18,671 nucleotides of DNA from JAWOGN01 sp046496815. Lineage in GTDB: Bacteria; Desulfobacterota; DSM-4660; Desulfatiglandales; Desulfatiglandaceae. Shown here in pieces: positions 1-7,612 of this stretch. The notes below the pieces were generated by a model. It searched no databases. It had not been told where the DNA came from and saw only the letters and a program-made list of their open reading frames with translations. The first letter of the stretch is position 1, and each line of letters opens with the position of its first letter. The position numbers and the translations under genes were made by a program. The stretch spans positions 1 through 18,671 of the forward strand of contig JAWOGN010000310.1 in assembly GCA_046496815.1 (NCBI GenBank). The letters are read 5' to 3'.

Positions 1-728
1 ACAGAAGTGCGGAGCTTTTGGGCATGAAGCTCGACTATTCAAATGATGACATCGCCACGGCAGTGGCGGAAACCGTTCAGGTGAACAACATGGAGAGGGG
101 TTTGGTCAAACTGCTTGCATACTGGGGCGAAGAGGCGGTCATCAAGTTGGTCCTGGAATCTAATCTTGATTTGGCCATCTTTGCAATTCCAGCCTCTGAG
201 GAATTAGGGCTTGACAATACTCAACCGATTTCTGCGTGTCTTTCTAAATGGCGTAAGATCCATCCGGAAACGATGCCTGTTGAGGCCAAGGCCTGTGCCA
301 ACTACCTCAACGGGTATCTGGTTCGGAAAGAGGCGCTTGAGAGAGGGTTCGATGTCGGCTTTACTCTCGGGACGGACGGGTTTCTCGCCGAAGGCTCCAT
401 TGAATCTGTTTTCCTGGTAAAAGATGGGATCCTCAAAACACCGCCCTTGGGCCGAATCCTATCCAGTATCACGCGCATGTCCGTATTGCAGGCAGCGTCT
501 ACTCTCGGCATCCCCATTTCCGAAGATGCCATTTTACCGGAAGCCCTTTTCTCGGCAGATGAGATTTTTGTATCGCACACGGGCATCAAGGTTTCGCCCG
601 TTGCTCGCTTTGAAAACCGGACAATTCAGGCACCCGGGCCTGTTACAAGACAGCTTATGACGCTGATGGATAATATTCTTAATTTCTCGGATGAGCGGTT
701 TAAGGATTGGTTCACTGCCATGCAATGA
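1..728 (+). CDS. Class IV (branched-chain/D-amino-acid type) aminotransferase, 5' end cut by window
   Basis: PLP-dependent transaminase of fold type IV (IlvE / D-alanine transaminase / aminodeoxychorismate lyase superfamily). The reading frame is open to the left edge; the first visible codons encode RSAELLGMKL, which matches the interior RL-R-S-A-ELLGM segment of this family, so the true start lies outside the window. The segment VEAKACANYL holds the expected Schiff-base lysine (K91 counting from the TTG at 18). Also visible are the later family blocks: the EGSIESVFLVKDG stretch, TPPLGRIL, an SITR motif (usually GITR), and ADEIFVSHTG followed by SPV. Substrate cannot be decided: the SIES in place of the common STSN and HTG in place of TGT argue for a divergent member rather than a standard IlvE. 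Family assignment is firm; calling it branched-chain specific would be inference. Confidence 0.88.
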   Translation, partial: RSAELLGMKLDYSNDDIATAVAETVQVNNMERGLVKLLAYWGEEAVIKLVLESNLDLAIFAIPASEELGLDNTQPISACLSKWRKIHPETMPVEAKACANYLNGYLVRKEALERGFDVGFTLGTDGFLAEGSIESVFLVKDGILKTPPLGRILSSITRMSVLQAASTLGIPISEDAILPEALFSADEIFVSHTGIKVSPVARFENRTIQAPGPVTRQLMTLMDNILNFSDERFKDWFTAMQ

Positions 729-831
729 GGCCGGCACCCGCTCCGCGGCGTAAATGGGCAGTGATCAGAATTTGACGGACGCGCCTGGTTCAACTCCATA
801 CTGAGGAATCGTCTGAGTTTGGAAACTGACT

Positions 832-1539
832 TTAAGTCAATTCAATGGCAATTCCTTCTTTATTGCTTGCAGTCGTGGTTTCCTTTATGCCGTATTTGGT
901 GAGCAGTTTCTTCAGGTCCCCATTGCCCCGAATGGTTTTTTCAATCTCCCGAGTGAGCTGCGCTCGTTGAATTACTTTTCGAAGCGCCAATACGCTGTCT
1001 GAGAGTCGTCTTTTGGTGGAGGTCATTTCGAGCAGTTTTTGCTTTTCCGAGGGTGTGAATCCGTCATTGCTCGAGATCAGGAATGAGATTCGTTTCAAAT
1101 CCGAACGATCCATCGCCGCATCATCCAATTGGGTTCCCAATATCGCGTTCAGTTCGTGCAAGAAATTAATTCCTTCTGATGCGAGCCGGGTCAGTTCCGC
1201 GTCCTCGGCCTCAGGTTCGTCATCAAAATGGACGATCTTTGCCTCAAGGTAAGCTTTTGCGTCATAGACCTCCTTGATTAAGAAGCGGCTTTTGCCGATG
1301 GTCAAAATGTCCATTTCACCGTTTTGATAATGCCGCATGACTTTGAGGATTTGCGCCGAGCAGCCGACCCTTTTCATTTGTTTGCTACTGAAGTACACGA
1401 TTCCAAAGTCCTGGCCCGTCTCCAAGCACTCTCCAATCATCAACTTATAACGTTCCTCAAAGATGTGAAGCGGCAGAAACATGGTCGGCATTAGAACGAC
1501 ACCTAAAGGAAATATTGGGATGGTTTTCTCAGCGCCCAT
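832..1539 (-). CDS. Free-standing Lon N-terminal (LON substrate-binding) domain protein
   Basis: A 235-residue protein beginning IPIFPLGVVLMPTMFLPLHIFEERY, the typical opening of the Lon N-terminal domain (PF02190), which in full-length Lon recognises substrates. The usual IPIFPLG-V--P----PLHIFE-RY pattern and the later GRFLI-like segment (GKSRFLI) are present, and the C-terminal third is helical. There is no ATPase or protease domain and no frameshift remnant downstream, so this is the stand-alone form common in bacteria, whose role is not well defined. A ribosome site GGAGAAAG lies just before the ATG. It is downstream of the SDR gene on the same strand with a 148-base gap, so co-transcription is possible but not evident. 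A separate LonB-type protease is encoded at 8335-10827; a link between them is only conjecture. Confidence 0.9.
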   Translation of the reverse strand: MGAEKTIPIFPLGVVLMPTMFLPLHIFEERYKLMIGECLETGQDFGIVYFSSKQMKRVGCSAQILKVMRHYQNGEMDILTIGKSRFLIKEVYDAKAYLEAKIVHFDDEPEAEDAELTRLASEGINFLHELNAILGTQLDDAAMDRSDLKRISFLISSNDGFTPSEKQKLLEMTSTKRRLSDSVLALRKVIQRAQLTREIEKTIRGNGDLKKLLTKYGIKETTTASNKEGIAIELT

Positions 1540-1687
1540 ATCTTTCTCCTATTTGTCTACTTTAAGTTCCAAGTGTTGCAACGGTCATGGCCCAGAAGAA
1601 GAATTTATCCGGATATCTGCGCAAGGCAGAGAAATCAATGGAATGTTCCACAGCTTGCCGGGGGAAACTCATTTTCCTTGGAGCGTA

Positions 1688-2386
1688 TCACCAGGGTATT
1701 TCGACACCGTCGAACCTCAAGAATTTCCCGGTATTTTTGATCGAAAATTCCTCGATTACTTTCCGCATACCCAACACCGTATCCGTGGGCCTGAAAGGGG
1801 CGTCAGGGCCGCCCATTCTGGTGTTGTTCCATCCGGGATGCAGCATCAAGACACCCATGCCGAGCGGTTTGAGTTCCAATGAAAGCTGTTTCATGGCGGC
1901 GTTTAGAGCCGCTTTGCTCGACCGATAATAATACCCATCCGTATTTTCGATTTCCGTGATGCTTCCCATATGGCTGCTTATGGCGACTACGAGACGCCGC
2001 TCACTCCTCGCCACCATCTCCTTTAACGCACGTGTCACCCGAAGGCAGCCCAGCGTGTTGACCTGAAAGGTCAACTCCCAGTCATCAAATCGAAATTGTT
2101 TGAGGTTTACGTTGTCATATTTCTCCAGATAAATCCCGGCATTATTGATCAAGATATCAATACGTTCATCGAAAAGCTCCCTTGACAGGGCAGTTATCTC
2201 ATCTTCTTTTGTGATATCCAGCCGGTGAATCGTGATGGACTTGTGTCTCGCGGCCAAATCCTTGAGATCTTCGGCTTCTGCAGGATGTCGACAGGTCGCG
2301 AAAATTCGCCAACCTTCCTGAGCGTATTGTCGAACCCATTCCAAGCCCAATCCTCTATTGCTCCCCGTAACCAATATATTCGGCAT
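1688..2386 (-). CDS. Short-chain dehydrogenase/reductase (SDR), C-factor-like
   Basis: A 232-residue classical SDR with an NAD(P)-binding Rossmann fold. Visible in order: the cofactor glycine motif TGSNRGLG (residues 7-14), the LDIT segment near 56-59, NNAG (81-84), the structural Asn at 110, the catalytic Ser in AISSHMGS (137-138), the YxxxK pair Y154/K158 and the PGW turn (184-186). The short length and the LHPGW ending resemble the C-factor/sniffer-type group of SDRs. Arg11 after the motif glycine and Arg33 may favour NADP(H), which is inference. The start is supported by GGGGAG shortly before the ATG. Substrate cannot be predicted. The Lon N-terminal-domain gene follows on the same strand. 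Confidence 0.92.
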   Translation of the reverse strand: MPNILVTGSNRGLGLEWVRQYAQEGWRIFATCRHPAEAEDLKDLAARHKSITIHRLDITKEDEITALSRELFDERIDILINNAGIYLEKYDNVNLKQFRFDDWELTFQVNTLGCLRVTRALKEMVARSERRLVVAISSHMGSITEIENTDGYYYRSSKAALNAAMKQLSLELKPLGMGVLMLHPGWNNTRMGGPDAPFRPTDTVLGMRKVIEEFSIKNTGKFLRFDGVEIPW

Positions 2387-2715
2387 GATCCACTCCCCAA
2401 AAAAGGTTTACTTAAAGTTAGATAACGATTTCTGAAAATCAAGAAAGGGTATCAATTTTCCCCGTTGTAAACCCCGATTAGCGGAAGGGGAGGCCGTTGG
2501 GATCGCTTTGAGAAGGCCGCAAGCCAAATTCTTCAGTGCACGTAGAACGCCCCCATACCCGAAATAGGGGGTACGGTGCAGGCGGAGAAGCGGTCCGTTG
2601 GGAAGGGAATTTTCTTCCGGGGCTGTGCGGTCTGTGCTTGGGCGGTGACCCGGCTTTACAAAAAGCCGGAAATGTTTAAGTTAAAACATCTTGTCGTAAA
2701 AATGGGGTAGTTCTC
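2387..2715. other. Divergent intergenic region (329 bases) between the SDR and 3D-domain genes
   Basis: No convincing open frame is present. The half nearest the SDR gene (2387-2460) is AT-rich and probably carries its promoter. The rest (about 2461-2700) is GC-rich and dense in inverted repeats, listed separately as a candidate structured leader. No clear sigma-70 or sigma-54 promoter could be assigned by eye. Confidence 0.6.
2515..2689 (+). ncRNA. Candidate structured RNA leader upstream of the 3D-domain gene
   Basis: A run of inverted repeats. A nested rod is seen: GGCCGC (2515-2520) with GCGGTC (2590-2595), one G-U pair; TGCACGTA (2537-2544) with TACgGTGCA (2572-2580), one bulged base; and CCCCC (2550-2554) with GGGGG (2567-2571), closing a 12-base loop. 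It is followed by GGAAG/CTTCC (2601-2605/2614-2618), by the perfect 8-bp CCGGCTTT/AAAGCCGG (2650-2657/2662-2669, loop ACAA), and by ATGTTT/AAACAT (2672-2677/2684-2689). No U-run follows, so a plain terminator is unlikely. I could not match it to the conserved cores of the ydaO (c-di-AMP) or GEMM (c-di-GMP) riboswitches, although such switches often sit before cell-wall genes. The strand is assumed from the downstream gene. Confidence 0.25.
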
Positions 2716-3213
2716 TTGGACAAAAAGCTGAAATTATGTGCATACGCCTCGGCGCTGACGATATCATTGCTGGTATTGTCGGATGCTCGATCCGAGGAGT
2801 ATGTCAGCATTCAGGCAACGGGGCTGCCCGATTCAAAATCGTCTCCACATGAAAGCCACCCGGTGGTCAGCGAGACTGTCAGGGAAGTGACGGCTTACAA
2901 CGCCGGCGATCCAAAGCAGACCTGGGGGGATCCATGTATATCCGCAAGCGGCGAAAATATCTGCAAAGCCCTCGGAAAAGGTGAAAAAAGGTGCGCTGCC
3001 AATTTTGTCGCCCTCGGCACGGTGTTTCACATTGACACGTTCGGAGAATGTCTTGTGACGGACAGAATGAATCGTCGTTACCGACATCGCGTTGATATCG
3101 CCATGAAATCCGACGAGTACGCGAAAGCGAGGAGATTCGGAAAGCAGAAATTGAGGGTCAAGATCCTGAAAAAAGCCACGGGCTCAGTCAGCAACCCCCC
3201 ATTTGAACAGTGA
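2716..3213 (+). CDS. Secreted 3D-domain (RlpA/MltA-like double-psi barrel) protein
   Basis: A 165-residue protein with a basic N-terminus and hydrophobic stretch (residues 1-25), probably a Sec signal peptide cleaved near the ARS-EE boundary. From about residue 56 it carries a small beta-barrel region starting VTAYNAGD, with ALGTVFHIDTFGECLVTDRMNR and RVDIAM, matching the 3D domain (PF06725) found in lytic transglycosylases and Rpf-like wall proteins. Of the three domain aspartates, D116 and D127 are visible, while the first usual position (V-D before the ALG turn) seems to be Asn (N96). Four cysteines (74, 83, 93, 112) outside the signal region could form two disulfides. The start is a TTG with GGGG about 9 bases upstream; an in-frame alternative was not found. 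A peptidoglycan-related role is inferred from the family. Confidence 0.78.
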   Translation: MDKKLKLCAYASALTISLLVLSDARSEEYVSIQATGLPDSKSSPHESHPVVSETVREVTAYNAGDPKQTWGDPCISASGENICKALGKGEKRCAANFVALGTVFHIDTFGECLVTDRMNRRYRHRVDIAMKSDEYAKARRFGKQKLRVKILKKATGSVSNPPFEQ

Positions 3214-3354
3214 TGCGTCTCGTTCGGGGGTGCTTGCCTGCGGATCCGATGAATTCGAAGCTAAAACCAGGCCGGTCTATGAAAAGATGTTTCTGGGCGC
3301 ATATACTTTGCCGACGGTATCAGATCGCTGCGCCGAATGACCCCCTGAGCAGCG

Positions 3355-3801
3355 CTAGCTCTGTTTGACGGGCACCGTAAGGACTGCGACGGGTGAGTGC
3401 TTTACGACCTTTTCTGCGACACTACCGAAACCAAAACGGCCTTTCCGACCCTGGCAGGCCATCACCACCACGTCGGCTTTTTCGCTCTCGATGCGCTTTA
3501 GAATCTCACTGGCGGGATCGCCGATGGCAATATGTCGAATGTAAAGGGGACATCCCTCCAGGTGGTTTTCACAGATTTGATTCAGTTGCTCTTCTGCCAT
3601 TTTCTTTTCCATTTCTTGCATTTGATCGATGTGAGATCGATCGAATTCCCCGTACCATGCCCCGAAGTGGCCTATTTCTTCAACGACATAAACCAAATGA
3701 ATCTCAGCCTGAAATTTTTCCGACAGTGAGGTGACATACGGCAGCGCTTCCGCCGCTTTCTTTGAAAGGTCCGTCGGCCAAAGAATTCTCTTGATTTCCA
3801 T
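3355..3801 (-). CDS. Universal stress protein (UspA family)
   Basis: A 148-residue single-domain Usp. It opens with IKRILWPTDLS, whose Asp is the usual nucleotide-contact residue, continues with the ALPYVTSLSEKFQAEIHLVYVV helix-strand unit, and ends with DVVVMACQGRKGRFGFGSVAEKVVKHSPVAVLTV. The nucleotide loop is shortened: the family pattern is G-x2-G-x9-G-S, but here only four residues separate the second Gly from GS, so ATP binding may be altered or absent. A strong site, GAGGAGG, precedes the ATG. It appears to be a single-gene unit between the 3D-domain gene (opposite strand) and the cobalamin adenosyltransferase gene (145 bases upstream). A hairpin CGCTGC/GCAGCG (3326-3331/3349-3354) lies right after the stop. 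Confidence 0.95.
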   Translation of the reverse strand: MEIKRILWPTDLSKKAAEALPYVTSLSEKFQAEIHLVYVVEEIGHFGAWYGEFDRSHIDQMQEMEKKMAEEQLNQICENHLEGCPLYIRHIAIGDPASEILKRIESEKADVVVMACQGRKGRFGFGSVAEKVVKHSPVAVLTVPVKQS

Positions 3802-3946
3802 TTTGATACCTCCTCAGATACATTTTTTGAGATGTGGGGCAGAACCCACTTTATATCGGCATGATTTTGAATCCGTTGTAAAGCGCCCATCCCATATCGC
3901 GGGCAACCCCCCCCACCCCAAAGGATCTGCGCTTTCTCTCTCTTTT

Positions 3947-4492
3947 TTAGCCCAGTTTGTCTGCATATCGAGCCAGCGTGAAAAGATAATCAGCCAGTCG
4001 ATTCAAATACGCATGTACTTCTTCGTGTTTTAACAGGCCCTCCTCCCGCATGGCGACTGCGCGACGTTCAGCCCTGCGAATGATGGTGCGTCCCAAATCC
4101 ACGGCGGCACCGGCCGGATGGGCCCCCGGGTGGATGAAATGCCCGGGAAGTTGAACCTCCTTCTGAAGCTCTTCAATCCAAGTTCCCAAACGTGCGGTTC
4201 GGTCCGCATGAATCCGACGGGGGGGATCCCCGTCCACTTCACATGCCAATTCACTGCCAAGGATCAAAAGATCCTCTTGAACGGCCTCGATCATTTGTCG
4301 GATCTTTTGATTCTTCGTGAACGCCTTTGCCAACCCTAAAGCAGAGGCGGCTTCGTCCAGGGTCCCGTAGGTTTCCGGTTGAAGGCTTGCTTTAGATACC
4401 CTTTCTCCGGTCAGCAGGCTCGTTTCTCCCCGGTCTCCTTTTCTGGAGAACTTCATTGTTTTCAAGCGGTTTCTCCATTCACTGTTTTGCAT
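3947..4492 (-). CDS. ATP:cob(I)alamin adenosyltransferase, PduO type
   Basis: A 181-residue enzyme that transfers the adenosyl group from ATP to cob(I)alamin, making coenzyme B12. The N-terminal ATP-binding segment is FSRKGDRGETSLLTGERVSK, corresponding to the T-x-x-G-D-x-G-x-T-x-L-x-G-x-x-V-x-K pattern. It is followed by YGTLDEAASALGLA (usually YG-(V/T)-DE-L-N-S-x-x-G), FIHPGAHPAGAAVDLGRTIIRRAER with the RR-x-ER ATP-contact motif, and LNRLADYLFTLAR near the C-terminus. The first ATG gives 181 residues; an inner ATG 12 codons later (MKFSRKGD) would start right at the conserved domain, and neither has a strong ribosome site. It follows pepA by 33 bases and is probably in its operon. It would serve AdoCbl-dependent enzymes encoded elsewhere. 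Confidence 0.93.
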   Translation of the reverse strand: MQNSEWRNRLKTMKFSRKGDRGETSLLTGERVSKASLQPETYGTLDEAASALGLAKAFTKNQKIRQMIEAVQEDLLILGSELACEVDGDPPRRIHADRTARLGTWIEELQKEVQLPGHFIHPGAHPAGAAVDLGRTIIRRAERRAVAMREEGLLKHEEVHAYLNRLADYLFTLARYADKLG

Positions 4493-4525
4493 CTTTCAGA
4501 AAACCTCGGGTGTGTGTCGTGCGGT

Positions 4526-6070
4526 TCATTTTTGTTCAAAGTTATCGGCGATCAAACGGCTCAGCAAGCGAACGCCGAATCCCCAAGCCCCTTTGGGGAC
4601 CGTCGGTCGCGCTGTGTCGACGATTTCGTTTCCCGCCATATCCACATGGGCCCAAGGCACATCATTGACGAATCGTTGCAGGAACACAGCCGCTGCGATT
4701 GCACCCGCAGCTCTGCCCGCCCCCATGTTTTTCATATCGGCAATATCGGACTCGATGTCCTTGTCATAGGCTTTATCCAGCGGCATACGCCAAAGCTTTT
4801 CGTCTTCTACCAGACCGGCATCCATCAATTTGGAAGCCAACGAATCGTCGTTGGAGAACATCCCTGCATATTCGAAGCCCAAGGCGGTGACTTTTGCGCC
4901 TGTCAGGGTGGCCAGATCCACCATACATTGGGGTTGGAAACGGTCCTGGGTATACCACAATGCATCCGCGAGCACCAGACGGCCTTCCGCGTCCGTATTG
5001 AGCACCTCGATTGTGAGTCCCGACATTGAAGTGACGATGTCGCCGGGTCGCTGGGCCGTTCCGGAAGGCATGTTCTCGCTCAGCGCAGCAACCCCCACGA
5101 TGTTGGCTTTGGCCTTCCGCCCCGCCAGGGCTTTCATGGCGCCGATCACCGCTGCCGCACCCGCCATGTCTCCTTTCATGCGCCAAACATCCGAGCCGGA
5201 CTTGAGGGATATGCCACCGCTGTCAAAGGTGATTCCCTTGCCGACAAACGCGACAGGTTTTATGCTTGCAGAAGCCCCTTTCCATTGCATGACCAGAAGC
5301 TTGGGCTCTTGTGCACTTCCTTTTCCTACGCCCAGAAGGGCACCCATTCCGAGCTTTTTCATCTTCTCCGCACCGAGAGCCTCAACTTCCACGCCCAATT
5401 CTTCCAAACATCGTGCACGATCGACCATTTTTTCAGGATAAAGGATGTTGGCCGGTTCGTTCACCATGTCACGGGTGAAGAAAACTCCTTGAGCAACCTT
5501 TTCCAACGCCGCATATCTTTCTTGCGCGGGCTTCGGTTTTTCCAACATTAAGGTTAGCTTTTCCAGAGTTGGTTTTTTATCCGGGGGTGTCTTGGTCTCA
5601 TACCGGTCAAACCGATAGCTTCTGAGTTTGGCACCGAAGCCGACGTTCGATGCCATTGAAGCACTGTCGAGATCTGTTTCTTCAATGGTATCAATTACCA
5701 TGGAAGCGTTTCTTTCTCCGCTGAACATGAGTTTCGCGGTGAACGTTCCGCCCACAGCCTGCAGTGTCGTTCGGGTAATGTCTTTCAATCGGCCCAACCC
5801 GAACAGCAGGATACGGGTTGCGCTGACATGGGCGGGTGCCAAAAGCTCCAGTGTTTGATTTTTTTCGCCTTTGAAGCGAGAGGTTTTGATGGCGCGCGTC
5901 AACATCCCATCCGTTTTCCGGTCGACCGCCGCCGCCGTCCCGGTGAGTGTCCTTCCCTCGAATACGCACAGCGCCAAGGCCCCCCTCTTTTTCAGGTTGA
6001 CCCTGGAAAACTTGATTTCCAGTGGTTTCTTCGTCTTTTTCTCCCGGATGGAATGGATGTTTTTTTTCAT
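4526..6070 (-). CDS. pepA: Cytosolic leucyl aminopeptidase (M17 family)
   Basis: A 514-residue two-metal aminopeptidase that removes N-terminal residues from peptides. The N-terminal macro-like domain (about 1-190) is divergent; the C-terminal catalytic domain is clear. Metal ligands and catalytic residues line up with E. coli PepA: K278 and D283 in VGKGITFDSGG, K290 in SLKSG, D301 in MKGDMAG, and D360, E362 and R364 in the M17 signature NTDAEGRL. Length is normal for the family. The ATG is preceded by GGAAAGAAG. It is the first gene of a probable two-gene minus-strand unit with the cobalamin adenosyltransferase. The 247-base region upstream is shared with the divergently transcribed MBL-fold gene. 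Confidence 0.97.
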   Translation of the reverse strand: MKKNIHSIREKKTKKPLEIKFSRVNLKKRGALALCVFEGRTLTGTAAAVDRKTDGMLTRAIKTSRFKGEKNQTLELLAPAHVSATRILLFGLGRLKDITRTTLQAVGGTFTAKLMFSGERNASMVIDTIEETDLDSASMASNVGFGAKLRSYRFDRYETKTPPDKKPTLEKLTLMLEKPKPAQERYAALEKVAQGVFFTRDMVNEPANILYPEKMVDRARCLEELGVEVEALGAEKMKKLGMGALLGVGKGSAQEPKLLVMQWKGASASIKPVAFVGKGITFDSGGISLKSGSDVWRMKGDMAGAAAVIGAMKALAGRKAKANIVGVAALSENMPSGTAQRPGDIVTSMSGLTIEVLNTDAEGRLVLADALWYTQDRFQPQCMVDLATLTGAKVTALGFEYAGMFSNDDSLASKLMDAGLVEDEKLWRMPLDKAYDKDIESDIADMKNMGAGRAAGAIAAAVFLQRFVNDVPWAHVDMAGNEIVDTARPTVPKGAWGFGVRLLSRLIADNFEQK

Positions 6071-6335
6071 CTTCTTTCCTAAATCATGCGATCAGTAGGA
6101 TTGCGTAACAGCGACAAATTTAGGATATACGCATTCACATTTCAATATCAAATGGCGAATTGCGTGTGAAAAAAATCGGATCCGCGATTTATTCTCATAC
6201 CGGACTTCGGCTGCCCAAAAGGTATCATTTGTTTTAACTTGCGAGTTTGAGAAACATAATTAAGTTTTGAATGCATAAATTGATACATTATTTGTAGATT
6301 TATAACCGCTTGGACATGTGAGAGGCAATGAAGAT
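6071..6335. other. AT-rich divergent intergenic region between pepA and the MBL-fold gene
   Basis: The region is markedly more AT-rich than its flanks and should hold the promoters of both neighbours. A TTGATA at about 6279 followed by TATAAC near 6300 resembles -35/-10 elements for the plus-strand gene, but the spacing of about 15 bases is short, so I do not call a promoter. No gene or strong hairpin is seen. Confidence 0.4.
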
Positions 6336-7433
6336 ATGAACCGCCGAGTTTTTCTTACAAAACTCCTTACCGCATTCAAAGCGGCGGCAGTTTATGGTTT
6401 GCTACCGCAGATGATTTCAGTGAAAGCGGCCGAAGCCGCCGACGGAGGGACGATGCGCTACAGCTCGCGGGGAAGTATGAGTCTCCATGAAATTGCCCGC
6501 AAGAAAATGCACCACGGAAACGGTCAATTTTTAAACCCTTTTATTCATGGGAATCAAGGGAATTTGGGAGGGGTCTTGCGATGGAAGCTTTTCAGCGAAA
6601 ATCGATTCAAGTCATTCTACAAAGAAGAAAAAGTGACTCCCGTGACGGTCGACTGGGCATCAGTCCGGCGCGCCCACGGCCTTTCCGTCACGTTTATTAA
6701 ACACGCTTGCGTCATGATCAAAGACATGGATCAGTACTTCATCGTGGACCCTGTATTTTTTTCACCCTTCTGGTTCATCAAGGACTTTTCACCCCTTGCC
6801 TTCGGCATTCATGAAATGCCCGCACCCGGGCACGTATTGATCACTCATGGCCATTATGACCACCTGGACAAAAGATCTCTTGCTCTGCTGGACAAGGATA
6901 CCCATGTGATTTCCCCCCTGGGGTATGCGGGTATCTTTAAGGATCTCCAAATGAATCACCGGACGCAACTGGACTGGTTTGATTCGTACACTCGGGATAA
7001 CCGAGAAATCACGCTCCTTCCCTGCAATCACTGGACGATGCGCAATCCGATTGTGGGTCCCAACCGATCACTTTGGGGCTCTTTTCTCATCAAGACCGCC
7101 GGCGGATTTACTATTTTTATTGCCGGGGATGCGGCTTATTTTTCGGGATTTCGCGAGTTGGGATCCGCGTTCGACATTGACTTGGCCATTTTTAATCTGG
7201 GGGCCTATGAGCCTCGGTGGTTTATGGCAAAAAGTCACATCGATCCGCGGGAAACGGTGCAGGCCTTTAAGGACCTTGGTGCGAAGCATTTGCTCATCGT
7301 TCACTGGGGAACCTTTCGATTGGGCGATGAACCTGTGTATTTCCCACCTATGCAGATCCGCAAGGAAATGGAAACGGCAGGTGTTCTCAACCGCCTCATA
7401 CACCTCAATCACGGTGAGACCCTTTTTTTATGA
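6336..7433 (+). CDS. Tat-exported MBL-fold hydrolase, NAPE-PLD/UlaG-like
   Basis: A 365-residue protein from the ATG at 6336. A GTG at 6318 would add six residues, but the ATG puts a twin-arginine motif MNRRVFLTKL at the very N-terminus, and GAGAGG lies about 9 bases before it. The hydrophobic stretch after it and the AEA site support Tat export of a folded metalloprotein. The catalytic domain has the MBL motif THGHYDHLD (H171, H173, D175, H176), a later NHW His (H232), the AGD Asp (D265) and the HWGTF His (H323), all expected zinc ligands. The blocks GAYEPRWFM and HIDPRETV, and the HWGTFRLGDEP ending, are those of the N-acylphosphatidylethanolamine phospholipase D-like subgroup, so a lipid phosphodiester substrate in the periplasm is plausible but unproven. 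It stands alone, with an imperfect hairpin after the stop. Confidence 0.9.
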   Translation: MNRRVFLTKLLTAFKAAAVYGLLPQMISVKAAEAADGGTMRYSSRGSMSLHEIARKKMHHGNGQFLNPFIHGNQGNLGGVLRWKLFSENRFKSFYKEEKVTPVTVDWASVRRAHGLSVTFIKHACVMIKDMDQYFIVDPVFFSPFWFIKDFSPLAFGIHEMPAPGHVLITHGHYDHLDKRSLALLDKDTHVISPLGYAGIFKDLQMNHRTQLDWFDSYTRDNREITLLPCNHWTMRNPIVGPNRSLWGSFLIKTAGGFTIFIAGDAAYFSGFRELGSAFDIDLAIFNLGAYEPRWFMAKSHIDPRETVQAFKDLGAKHLLIVHWGTFRLGDEPVYFPPMQIRKEMETAGVLNRLIHLNHGETLFL

Positions 7434-7437
7434 TCAT

Positions 7438-7489
7438 TACCGGGGCACCCGTATCTGAGCGGCTGTCCGCGAACGGCACCCCGCCGGTA
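7438..7489 (+). terminator. Imperfect hairpin after the MBL-fold gene
   Basis: TACCGGGG (7438-7445) pairs with CCCCgCCGGTA (7480-7489) with one bulged base, and an inner GCGG/CCGC hairpin (7459-7462/7467-7470) lies in the loop. It begins just past the stop codon. No U-run follows, only an AT-rich stretch, so intrinsic termination is uncertain. Confidence 0.35.
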
Positions 7490-7514
7490 TATTCAAATAT
7501 CTATTAGAAATATC

Positions 7515-7543
7515 TTGCCTTTAAGTAACGTGACTTATAGTAT
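7515..7543 (+). promoter_or_regulatory. Possible sigma-70-like promoter for hsp20
   Basis: TTGCCT (7515-7520) and TAGTAT (7538-7543) are separated by 17 bases, upstream of the structured hsp20 leader. The match is only moderate. No sigma-32 consensus and no CIRCE inverted repeat were found in this intergenic region. Confidence 0.2.
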
Positions 7544-7612
7544 GAATAGTCCCGTAAGAAGTCATCACTGCGGTGAAAACCCCGATGAATACGGAGTCTT
7601 CGATCGGAGTTC

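Noticed and set aside
2461..2700. ydaO (c-di-AMP) or GEMM (c-di-GMP) riboswitch before a wall-type gene
   Set aside because: I looked for the conserved cores remembered for these classes and did not see them; kept only as an unassigned structured region.
3249..3368. Short plus-strand ORF (39 codons) between the 3D-domain and usp genes
   Set aside because: No ribosome site, no motif, and it runs into usp antisense; not supported as a gene.
3908..3922. C-rich homopolymer-like tract after the adenosyltransferase gene
   Set aside because: Short low-complexity tract in an intergenic gap with no sign of repeat expansion or phase-variable gene.
4379..5029. 216-codon open frame on the plus strand
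   Set aside because: It lies antisense to the start of the adenosyltransferase and the 3' half of pepA, both clear families; its protein has no recognisable motif and a codon-shadow composition.
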